A DNA stretch of 64,000 nucleotides from Archangium sp. (GTDB lineage: Bacteria > Myxococcota > Myxococcia > Myxococcales > Myxococcaceae). This document shows, in pieces, positions 26,309 to 34,159 of the stretch (positions are counted from its first letter, which is position 1; every line of letters starts with the position of its first letter). The DNA is taken from positions 62,001 to 126,000 of the forward strand of contig JAUXRX010000041.1 in the NCBI GenBank assembly GCA_030681645.1, read 5' to 3'. The notes under the pieces were generated by a model that did no database searches, was not told the origin of the DNA, and worked only from the letters and a program-made list of their open reading frames with translations. Both the position numbers and the translations under genes were made by a program.

Positions 26309-27409
26309 ATGCTGCTTCGCTCGCTGCTCGCCGTGCTCACGTTGTCCTCGACTTCGTTTGCACAGAGCCCCGCGGAGGTCGCCGAGTGGCTGCGCGGCAT
26401 CGGGGCGAAGGTGAACTCACAGCCGCCCACGCCGGAGCTGATCGCGAAGGCCCGCAGCGTCAGCTTCGAGGGCCCGAAGGACAAGACGGTGGCGACCGAC
26501 CTGGCGAAGCTCAAGGGCATCCCCGGGCTGCGCGAGGTGGCGTTCTCGAACAAGATCGCCACCGACGCGATGGTGACCGAGCTGGTGAAGGCGGTGCCCG
26601 ACCTCGAGACGGTGAAGATCCACTACTCGGGCGTCACCGACGCGGCGTTCGTCGAGCTGGCGAAGCTGCCCAGGCTCAGGGAGATCGTCGCGTTCGACAC
26701 GCCCATCACCGCGGCGGCGATGGTGTCGATCGCCAGACTCCCCGCCCTGTCGCGGCTCGACATCAGCAGCACGAAGGTGGGCGACGAGGGGCTCGAGGCG
26801 CTCAAGGCCACGCCCATCACCAACCTCTGGTTCAACGGCATGAAGGGCGTGACACGCAAGGGCATGGCGGCGATCGCGGCGATGCCGAAGCTGACCAACC
26901 TCGTGATCCAGAACGCCGAGATCAACGAAGAGGTGGAAGAGCTGGCGAAGTCGAAGACGCTCAAGGACCTCACCGTGATGTCGAGCAAGGTCGACGACGT
27001 GGGCGGCGTTCACCTGGGGAAGATCAAGACGCTCGAGAGCCTCTACGTGTGGAGCACCAGGGCCGGTGACAAGACGATGGAGGCCATCTCGGGGCTCTCG
27101 CTGCGCACCATCTACGTGAGCAAGACGGCGGTGACCGACGCGGGCATGAAGTCGCTGGCGAAGATCAAGACGCTCGAGACCGTGTGGTTCGACCGCACCG
27201 AGATCGGCGACAAGGGCGTGGCGCACTTCGCGAAGCACCCGAAGATCCGCTGGCTGCAGGGCGACGAGACGAAGGTGACCGACGCGGTGACCGCCACGCT
27301 GGTGACCCTGCCGGAGCTGACCACCTTCAGCGCCCGCAAGACGGCGGTGACTGATGCGGGCATCAAGAAGCTCGTCGAGAAGTTCCCCAAGGGGCGCTTC
27401 TCGAAGTGA
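26309..27409 (+). CDS. Secreted leucine-rich-repeat protein
   Basis: A 366-residue protein with a cleavable signal peptide (MLLRSLLAVLTLSSTSFAQ) and about twelve leucine-rich repeats of ~24 residues resembling the cysteine-containing/GALA class (units such as TDAGMKSLAKIKTLETVWF). The repeats fill the whole mature chain and should form a curved solenoid for protein binding. ATG at 26309 follows AGGAG; the upstream reading lacks a ribosome-binding site and would spoil the signal peptide. The stop TGA is one base from the stop of the convergent kinase-like gene. Confidence 0.78.
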   Translation: MLLRSLLAVLTLSSTSFAQSPAEVAEWLRGIGAKVNSQPPTPELIAKARSVSFEGPKDKTVATDLAKLKGIPGLREVAFSNKIATDAMVTELVKAVPDLETVKIHYSGVTDAAFVELAKLPRLREIVAFDTPITAAAMVSIARLPALSRLDISSTKVGDEGLEALKATPITNLWFNGMKGVTRKGMAAIAAMPKLTNLVIQNAEINEEVEELAKSKTLKDLTVMSSKVDDVGGVHLGKIKTLESLYVWSTRAGDKTMEAISGLSLRTIYVSKTAVTDAGMKSLAKIKTLETVWFDRTEIGDKGVAHFAKHPKIRWLQGDETKVTDAVTATLVTLPELTTFSARKTAVTDAGIKKLVEKFPKGRFSK

Positions 27410-27410
27410 G

Positions 27411-29537
27411 TCAGCGCACCGGCTCCTCGAGCTGAGGCGGGGCCGCGCGGCGCGGGCTGAGCGCGCCCCTGTACCAGGCGACGGCGAGCCCGACGGCGAT
27501 CAACAGCAACACCAGCGCCGCCACCACCCGCGCCCGCTGAGCCGGGGTCGCCGCCGGCACCACGGGTGGAACCGAGTCTTCGGGCCCGGGGGCCCGGGGC
27601 GGCGCGGGCACGGAAGGAGGCTCGGCCCGGCTCTTCTCCCCTCGCGGCCCCTCAGGTCGCGTCGGCGAGGGCTCGAACGGAGAGAGCGGAGCAGCCGGCG
27701 AAGGCGCGCGTTCCACGGGCGCAGCGGCGGGCGGTGCCGCGAGCTCGGCGGGCCAGGCAGCAGGCTCGGGCGCGAGCGACGGAGGTGACAGCTCGGCGGG
27801 CCACGCGGCTGGCGGCGGAGGCGAGAGCTCTTTCGGCCAACCGGAAGGGGCGGGCGGAGAAGACAGCTCGGCTGGCCACGCGGCAGGCGGCGGTGGCGAG
27901 AGCTCGGACGGCCAGCCGGCAGGTGCAGGTGGAGCCGAGAGCTCGGACGGCCAACCGGCAGGCGCAGGTGGAGCCGAGAGCTCGGACGGCCACCCGGCAG
28001 GCGCAGGTGGAGCGGAGAGCTCAGCTGGCCACGCGCCAGAGCCCGGAGGGGTCGAGCGCGCAGACCGCCGCGCCCCACCCGCGGGCGGGGGCGCGAGCTC
28101 GGCTGGCCAGGCGACAGGCGGCGGGGGGCGCGTCTGGGGTCCACTCGGGGGGGCCGCTGGCGCGAGCGGCTCGTCTGCCCACGCCACAGGGCCGGGCGCG
28201 GGAGCGAGCGCGAGCGGTTCGTCTGCGGGCGCGGAGTCCACCGGAGCCACGGGCGGTGGCGCGAGCACGGACGGCCACGCGGGTGTGGTCGACGTGTGCA
28301 GAGGGCTCGCGGGCGCAGCCCCGGTGGACCACGTCGCCGAGGGCGCCGGCTCGAGCGCAGCCGGCCACGAAGCGGACGGCGGTGGCTGCGCAGGCGGGGC
28401 GAGTTCAGCCGGCCAGGGCGCAGCAGGCTCGGGTGGTGGCGGCAGCTCAGCCGGCCACGCCAGGGCGGGCGCCCGGGGCGGGACGACCGGCCGCACCGGG
28501 GGCGGCTGATGCGAGACGCCCTCACCTTCCCAACGCGACAGCCACGCATACAGCGTCGCCTCGTCGGGATCGTCGGCGGCCAGCGTGGCGAGCAGCGCCT
28601 GCGTCGCCCGCTGGTCCTCGGCGAAGAGCCGCGTCACCAGCTCGGTGACCTCGCTGGTGGGGGCGAGCGGCACGGCCGCGGCGATCGCGCAGGCGAAGTC
28701 GTACGCCGACGCGTGGCGCTGATCGGGGTTCCTCTCGAGCGCCTTGAGCACCGCGTCGTCGAGATCCGGCGGCACGTCGGGCGCGAGCGTGCTGGGCGCG
28801 GGTGGCCGCTCCATCACCACCGCGTGCGGCGCCGCCAGCTCGTTGGGGAACATCTTCCGCCCGCTGATCAGCTCGAAGAGGATGGTCGCGGCGGCGAAGA
28901 GGTCGGTGCGCGCGTCGATGGGGTGACCCAGCACCTGCTCGGGGCTGATGTAGCTCAGCGTTCCCTTCGCCAGCTCGGGGTGCGTCAGGCGCAGCTCGCG
29001 GCGCGCGCGGGAGAGGCCCAGGTCGATCAGCTTCGCGCGGCCCTCGAAGGTGATCACCACGTTGCGCGGGGTGACGTCACCGTGCACCAGGCCCAGCGCG
29101 GCGCCCGAGGCATCGGCCAGCTCGTGTGCCGCCTGCAACCCCAGACACACGTCGTGCACGATGCGGCAGGCGAGGGGCAGGGGCAGCTGGAAGCCGTGCT
29201 CTTCGGCGACCTTCACCAGGCCCGCGAGGGTCTTGCCGGCGATGAACTCCGTCGCGAGGTACGGGTCACCCCGCCCGGGATCGCGCCCGAGCTTGAGCAC
29301 GCGGCCCACGTTGGGGTGGGTGAGGCCCGCAGAGAGCCGGGCTTCCTCGAGGAACCGCTGGGTGAACTCCGGGTCGTCGCGGAACGGGCGGCAGAGCTGC
29401 TGGAGCATCACGAACTTCTTGAGGGTTCCTCCCCCGGGGGCGGCGGCGAGGAACAGCTCGGCCAGGCCATCGACCGAGAGGGGCGCGACGATCTCGAGGT
29501 CGCCCACCTGCCTTCCACTGTCTGATGAAGCGACCAC
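27411..29537 (-). CDS. Kinase-fold protein with degenerate motifs and Pro-rich repeats
   Basis: A 708-residue protein. Residues ~10-290 have a Ser/Thr kinase fold, but the glycine loop is absent, the VAIK lysine position reads Q46 (FVMLQQL), HRD is HGD (152-154) and DFG is DLG (172-174); N159 and SPEQ (198-201) remain. Weak activity or a pseudokinase role is possible. Residues ~335-640 are Pro/Ala-rich with repeated WPAEL/WPSEL units. A single transmembrane helix (ARVVAALVLLLIAVGLAVAW) lies near the C-terminus, placing the kinase fold in the cytosol. The GTG start at 29537 is inferred from where family similarity begins. Confidence 0.75.
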   Translation of the reverse strand: MVASSDSGRQVGDLEIVAPLSVDGLAELFLAAAPGGGTLKKFVMLQQLCRPFRDDPEFTQRFLEEARLSAGLTHPNVGRVLKLGRDPGRGDPYLATEFIAGKTLAGLVKVAEEHGFQLPLPLACRIVHDVCLGLQAAHELADASGAALGLVHGDVTPRNVVITFEGRAKLIDLGLSRARRELRLTHPELAKGTLSYISPEQVLGHPIDARTDLFAAATILFELISGRKMFPNELAAPHAVVMERPPAPSTLAPDVPPDLDDAVLKALERNPDQRHASAYDFACAIAAAVPLAPTSEVTELVTRLFAEDQRATQALLATLAADDPDEATLYAWLSRWEGEGVSHQPPPVRPVVPPRAPALAWPAELPPPPEPAAPWPAELAPPAQPPPSASWPAALEPAPSATWSTGAAPASPLHTSTTPAWPSVLAPPPVAPVDSAPADEPLALAPAPGPVAWADEPLAPAAPPSGPQTRPPPPVAWPAELAPPPAGGARRSARSTPPGSGAWPAELSAPPAPAGWPSELSAPPAPAGWPSELSAPPAPAGWPSELSPPPPAAWPAELSSPPAPSGWPKELSPPPPAAWPAELSPPSLAPEPAAWPAELAAPPAAAPVERAPSPAAPLSPFEPSPTRPEGPRGEKSRAEPPSVPAPPRAPGPEDSVPPVVPAATPAQRARVVAALVLLLIAVGLAVAWYRGALSPRRAAPPQLEEPVR
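27780..28460 (-). repeat. WPAEL/WPSEL Pro-rich coding repeats
   Basis: Tandem in-frame repeats of about 33-39 bp encoding units such as WPSELSAPPAPAG. Three nearly identical 39-bp copies lie at ~27900-28017, with looser copies on both sides. They form the extracytoplasmic-proximal or linker region of the kinase-fold protein. Confidence 0.75.
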
Positions 29538-29596
29538 GGGGCCATAGTGCACGAGCCACCGCCCGCCGGGCGCGCAAAAAATGGCGGGCCCCGCCT

Positions 29597-30907
29597 TCAG
29601 AGCAGGCCGGGCACCGGGCCGCAGGCGCCGTCGTCTCCGAAGCCGTTGACCTGAACGCCCATCAAGCGCGCGACCGAGGTCAACACGGTGTCGTTGAAGA
29701 TGGGCGTGTTGAACTTGAGGTAGCGGTTGGTGCGCAGCCCGCCCTTCGCGGTGCCGAAGAGCACCGCGGGCAGGCGGCGGATGTCGTGGTGCCCACCGAA
29801 GTGCGAGATGCCGAGCACGATGGTGTTGTCGAGCATGTTGCCGTCGCCTTCGGGCGTCTCGCGCAGGCGCCGCACGAACTCGCCCAGCATCTGCCAGTCG
29901 TACTTCGCGCAGCGAATGTAGAGCTCGCGCTGCTGCACCGGCTGGTGGTGCACGTCGTTGTGCAGGTCGGCCACGTTGGTGTTGGGCAACCAGTCGTAGC
30001 GCCAGCCGAAGCCCGACCCACCCCACACCATCGAGCCCACCTGGGCGCGGTTGCAGGCGAAGGCGGCGTGCATCACGTCGAAGTGCGCGCGAATGCGGTG
30101 CGGAATGTTGAAGTCGTTGGTGGGGCGCACCGGCGGCTCGCAGCGCGTGAGCGGGGGCGGCACGTTGCCCAGGTCTCGCAGCACGCTCTGCTCGGCGCTG
30201 CGAATGGAATGCTCGTGCACGTCGAGCTTGAGCTTCTCCACGCCCGAGAGCTCGGCGCGCAGCCTCGAGAGGTCGCGGCCCAGGCCGTCGAGCAGCGAGC
30301 GCCGCGCGGTGAGCCGGCGGATCAAGGTGTCGCGCTGGCCCAGGTCACCCTGGGGAGGGACGAAGCCACCGAACATGCGATCCCACGCGGCCGAGGGCGG
30401 CTTGATCGCCACCTTGAACGCGTTGGCCCCGGTGGCGAACGGCCGCTCGCGGATCGACTCGTCGCTGCGGCCCTCGACGTCGGTGATGTTCACCTCGAGC
30501 GCGGTGAGGCCCCGCTGCTGCGCGACGAATTGATCGATCGACGCGCCGCCCGGCAGCCCCTCGCCGCCGTCGTCGATGACGTCCTTCGCGGTCACCACCT
30601 TGCCCGGCGCGCGCGCGTGGTTCGCGCCGGCGGCGTTGTAGCCGGAGTCGCGGATCTGCACGCCGTCCAGCACCACCATGTTCTCCTTCACCGCGCCGCA
30701 GTTCGCGAGGATCTCACCCAGCTGCCAGTTGTTCTCCTGGCCGTTGCTGAAGAAGGCGTTCTCGTCGGGGTAGCCGGCGGAACACACCCAGACGAAGAGC
30801 CGTTTGGGCGGCGTCGTGGCCTGCGCGTGAGCGCGGCGCGACGAGAGCACCGGGGAGAGGAGCGCGGCGGCGCTCAGAGAGCTGAAGATGAACTCGCGGC
30901 GCTTCAT
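29597..30907 (-). CDS. DUF1552 family secreted protein
   Basis: A 436-residue protein of the DUF1552 family, seen mainly in Planctomycetes and Myxococcota next to DUF1592 proteins. It begins with a twin-arginine-like signal (MKRREF followed by a hydrophobic stretch and AHA), suggesting folded export. Family landmarks include VCSAGYPDE near residue 41 and GISHFGGHHD near residue 387 with clustered histidines. The start overlaps the stop of the DUF1592 gene by 4 nt, so the pair is made together. DUF1552 proteins resemble alkaline-phosphatase-fold DUF1501 proteins; activity unknown. Confidence 0.85.
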   Translation of the reverse strand: MKRREFIFSSLSAAALLSPVLSSRRAHAQATTPPKRLFVWVCSAGYPDENAFFSNGQENNWQLGEILANCGAVKENMVVLDGVQIRDSGYNAAGANHARAPGKVVTAKDVIDDGGEGLPGGASIDQFVAQQRGLTALEVNITDVEGRSDESIRERPFATGANAFKVAIKPPSAAWDRMFGGFVPPQGDLGQRDTLIRRLTARRSLLDGLGRDLSRLRAELSGVEKLKLDVHEHSIRSAEQSVLRDLGNVPPPLTRCEPPVRPTNDFNIPHRIRAHFDVMHAAFACNRAQVGSMVWGGSGFGWRYDWLPNTNVADLHNDVHHQPVQQRELYIRCAKYDWQMLGEFVRRLRETPEGDGNMLDNTIVLGISHFGGHHDIRRLPAVLFGTAKGGLRTNRYLKFNTPIFNDTVLTSVARLMGVQVNGFGDDGACGPVPGLL

Positions 30908-32979
30908 GGAACTCCCGATGACCAGAGCTCGCGGCCATTCGTCGCGAGGATGAGGAGACGTCCGTTGGGGTCGACGTGCAGCACGGCGCCGGGGTTGCCG
31001 TTCGTGCCGGTGTGGAAGCGCGGCTGGCCGTCACGGTCGTAGACCACCAGGTTGCCGTCACCCTGCATCGCGGTGACGCCGGGCGTCCCCTGGGTGTTGG
31101 TGGCCCAGACCGGCACGCCGCCCGTGCGGTAGAGCACGAGGTTTCCGTCGAGCTGGTTGAGGAGGGTGAAGGCACCTCCGAGCGAGGGCTTCGACGCGCC
31201 CGGGGCCAGGCTCTCTCCCGAGGCGAGCAACACCGAGCTTGCGACCGGCACGCCCGCGTCGACGCCGGCGTCGGGCGTGACCCCGGCGTCGGGGGGTCCG
31301 GCATCCGGTGTCGAGGCGACCGGCGCCTCGGGGACTCCGCGCCGCACGTAGAGGTGGGGGCTGGACAGAGTCTCTTCCACCAGGCGCGCCACCTCGAGGG
31401 GCCCGGTGCCGAGCTGCTGCACCAGCGAATCGCCGAGTGTCTCGGTGTGAGGCGCCGCGGGCGAGCCGAGCGCGAACTTCATGAAGTTGCGGCTGAAGCA
31501 GGCGGTGGTGGTGGGGCTCTTCGCGATGGTGTCGACGAGGTCCTGCGCGCCGTCGAACGCCTTCACCTCTCCGCCGAACGGCACGTCGGACACCGCGGGG
31601 TCGATGGCCTTCCCGTGCTGGGTGGTGCGGTAGCGGCCCAGCGCGTCGTAGCGGCCGAAGGCGAAGCCCAGCGGCATGAACTGCCGGTGGCACGCGCGGC
31701 ACTCGGCGCCCTGCTGCATCATCGCCTCGTACTGCTGGCGGGTGGTGAGCTGGTCGAAGCCGGCCACCATCATGGCGGTGTCGCGCGCGACGACGGTGTT
31801 CACGCTGGACGGCGGCCCGACCTCTTCGCAGAGCAGCTGCTTCTTGAGCATCAGCCCGCGCAGCACGGGGCGGTCCCTGCCCGGGTCGGACGCCGAGCCG
31901 ATCGCCGCCAGGGTGCTGGCGAGCGTGAGAATGCCCCTGCGCTGCGTGGGATCGAGCGCGACCCGCTGCGCCACGTCCTGCGTCGAGCTGAGGCCGTACA
32001 GCGGCGCGGTGTGCCGATCGACGAAGGTGAAGCTCTCGGAGAACAGCGCCGGCAGCGTGCCCGCACCATCGAAGATGACCGCGCTCACGAACGCGTCGAA
32101 CTCGGCCTTGAGCGAGCGGCCCTGCTCGGGCGCGGTGAGCTTGGCGAAGTCGCCGGGCTGGCGCGCCATCTGGTCGAGCGTGGTGACCTTGAGCCACTGC
32201 CTGAAGAAGTCGGCCTGGCGCTCGCGGGTGCGCGGCGAAGCCCACAGGCGGCGAATGTGCGCGCGCAGGTGCACGTCGTCGAGCAGCCCCGCCTCGGCGT
32301 CGGCGAGCAGCGCCTCGTCGGGCATGGTGCCGGTGAGCGTGTAGGAGATGAGCGAGGCCTTCTCGAAGTCATCAAGCGCGAATTGATCGCTCCCGGCCTG
32401 CACCCGCTGGCCGACCTCGGTGCGGTAGAGAAGATGGGGCGAGGTGATCAGCCGGGTGATGAGCAGCTCCACGCCCAGCGGCCGGTCGCCCACGCCGCCG
32501 AAGAAGGTGAAGAGCTCCTCGGCCTGGGCGGCGGTGAGCGGGCGGCGATACGCCCGCCGGCCCAGCTGAACGATGACCGTGCGCACGCAGGCGTCGGAGA
32601 GAGCCGCGGGGTCGTAGCAGGGAAAGTCGGCGGCCAGGCGCGTCGCCACGTACTGCTGGGCGAGCGCCTCGCCTTCGGTGAGCAACGCAGAGAAGAGGTT
32701 CTCGTCGACCTGAATCGCCGCGCCGTTGTCGAAGCCGCCCGTCCAATCGGCGTGGGTGAGGGTCGAGGCCACGGTGAGGCCCAGCAGGTCGCGAATGGTG
32801 CTGCGGTACTCGGGCGCGCTCAGCACCCGGGCCTGCGCAGGCGCGATGGCGACCTCGATGGGCGGCTTCACCGGCTCGGCGGGCGCGTGGTCTCCGCCGG
32901 CCGGCGTGGTGCCTGGCATGAGGTCTCCCACGCAGGCGGCGAGGCAGAGGAGACAGAGGGCGAGGAGGCTGCGGAGCAT
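30904..32979 (-). CDS. DUF1592-type lipoprotein with heme motif and bulb-lectin tail
   Basis: A 691-residue lipoprotein: lipobox with Cys16. Residues ~50-545 carry the DUF1587/1592/1588/1585 series found in planctomycete-type cytochrome-like proteins, including a heme-binding CRACH at 427-431. A PDAG-rich linker (~555-580) leads to a C-terminal bulb-type lectin domain (583-691) with the Q-x-D-x-N-x-V-x-Y motif at 609-617 and 639-647; its third copy is degenerate. This lectin fusion is unusual for the family and suggests sugar binding at the surface. Coupled to the DUF1552 gene. Confidence 0.85.
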   Translation of the reverse strand: MLRSLLALCLLCLAACVGDLMPGTTPAGGDHAPAEPVKPPIEVAIAPAQARVLSAPEYRSTIRDLLGLTVASTLTHADWTGGFDNGAAIQVDENLFSALLTEGEALAQQYVATRLAADFPCYDPAALSDACVRTVIVQLGRRAYRRPLTAAQAEELFTFFGGVGDRPLGVELLITRLITSPHLLYRTEVGQRVQAGSDQFALDDFEKASLISYTLTGTMPDEALLADAEAGLLDDVHLRAHIRRLWASPRTRERQADFFRQWLKVTTLDQMARQPGDFAKLTAPEQGRSLKAEFDAFVSAVIFDGAGTLPALFSESFTFVDRHTAPLYGLSSTQDVAQRVALDPTQRRGILTLASTLAAIGSASDPGRDRPVLRGLMLKKQLLCEEVGPPSSVNTVVARDTAMMVAGFDQLTTRQQYEAMMQQGAECRACHRQFMPLGFAFGRYDALGRYRTTQHGKAIDPAVSDVPFGGEVKAFDGAQDLVDTIAKSPTTTACFSRNFMKFALGSPAAPHTETLGDSLVQQLGTGPLEVARLVEETLSSPHLYVRRGVPEAPVASTPDAGPPDAGVTPDAGVDAGVPVASSVLLASGESLAPGASKPSLGGAFTLLNQLDGNLVLYRTGGVPVWATNTQGTPGVTAMQGDGNLVVYDRDGQPRFHTGTNGNPGAVLHVDPNGRLLILATNGRELWSSGVP

Positions 32980-33265
32980 GGGCGGGTGTTCCAGAGCAGC
33001 CTTCGTGCCGCGGCCCAGATGTAAACGGACGGCGCAATGACCTGGATCAGGGGTCCTGATTGTTTTTGCTTACGTAATGCAAATTGAGGAACGGCTCCAG
33101 CCCGTTGCCCACTGCAGGTCACCCTGTTCACTGCAGTGCACAGGTCAGTGGGAGCGAAAGTCATTGCGGCCTCGACTCCCGAGGAGGCGCGAAGGGCAGC
33201 CACTTGTTCACTGAGGCGGCGAGTCTACTCGTCTCGAGGGGGGGCCCGGTGGCACGCTCGAATGC
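32980..33265. other. Divergent intergenic region with AT-rich palindromes
   Basis: This 286-bp spacer separates two divergent genes. It has an AT-rich patch containing TTACGTAA inside an imperfect inverted repeat (33066-33082) and a perfect 10-bp palindrome CACTGCAGTG (33129-33138) with a related half at ~33110. These are candidate protein-binding sites. No gene or terminator was seen. Confidence 0.35.
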
Positions 33266-34159
33266 ATGAGCACGTTCGAGCTTCCGTTGAGCTGGAGTCA
33301 CGGCGGTGCCGACGGCCTCGTCGACTGGCGCGCGCTGGCGCTGGAGACGGGCGGGCAGTTCATTCACGCGCCGCAGGTCGGCCCCGGCGCGACGCTCGAG
33401 TCGCTCAAGGAGCGGCTCGACACGTTGGCGAAGCAGGCGCCGCTGGTGGCGCAGGGGCTCGACGCGGAACAGCTCCAGGCGCTGGGGGCGGAGAGCGGCG
33501 CGGTGTTGATCGGCTCGAGCGCGCGCATCACGCTCGGTGGCTACCGGCCCCCGCACAAGGTGAGGAACCTGGCGCGGCGCGCCAGCGAGGCGGCCGCGGC
33601 AGAGGTGAAGCCGGCGGCTTCCGGACCGCTCCAGGACGAGCTCGAGCTGGCCGCGCGCGGTGGGCAGGCGACGCTGCGCTACGTGTTCCGGGCGCGGGTG
33701 GAAGACGCCGATCGCGCCTTCGTGGTGAGCGCCGCGGGCCGCGCGGTGGGGCTGGTGTCACTCACCCAGACGGGCGGCGGCGCCTGGCACGTCGAGCTGC
33801 TGGTGCGCCACCCCGAGGCGCCCGATGGCGCGATGGAGCTGCTGCTCTCGCACGTGGTCGAGGTGCTGCAGCGCGAGGCGCAGGCCCGGCTCGACCTGGG
33901 CCAGGTGGCCTTCTTCGTGGAAGAGCCCGCGCGCGAAGGGCTCGGTGCGCTCAACCGCGCGCTGCTCGCCGCGGTGCCCGCCGCCGTCGCCGCCACCGGC
34001 AGCCGCTTCAACTTCGAGGGCCTGCGGCGCTTCAAGAACAAGTTCGACGTGCAGTGGGTGCCCCGCTACTTCGCGGGTTGGCCGCGCCTGCGGCGGCGCG
34101 ACTTCCGGGCGGCGTGCGACGCGGCTGACCTGGGGCAGTTCCTTCGCCTCGGGTGGTGA
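33266..34159 (+). CDS. DUF2156 / MprF C-terminal-like protein
   Basis: A 297-residue soluble protein. The C-terminal part (FNFEGLRRFKNKFDVQWVPRY) matches the GNAT-like fold of DUF2156 and the MprF/LPG-synthase catalytic domain, which transfers amino acids to phospholipids; the membrane flippase half is absent. The N-terminal ~110 residues are divergent. A standalone member could be an acyltransferase of unknown acceptor. Its TGA directly abuts the stop of the convergent permease gene. Catalytic role inferred only. Confidence 0.6.
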   Translation: MSTFELPLSWSHGGADGLVDWRALALETGGQFIHAPQVGPGATLESLKERLDTLAKQAPLVAQGLDAEQLQALGAESGAVLIGSSARITLGGYRPPHKVRNLARRASEAAAAEVKPAASGPLQDELELAARGGQATLRYVFRARVEDADRAFVVSAAGRAVGLVSLTQTGGGAWHVELLVRHPEAPDGAMELLLSHVVEVLQREAQARLDLGQVAFFVEEPAREGLGALNRALLAAVPAAVAATGSRFNFEGLRRFKNKFDVQWVPRYFAGWPRLRRRDFRAACDAADLGQFLRLGW

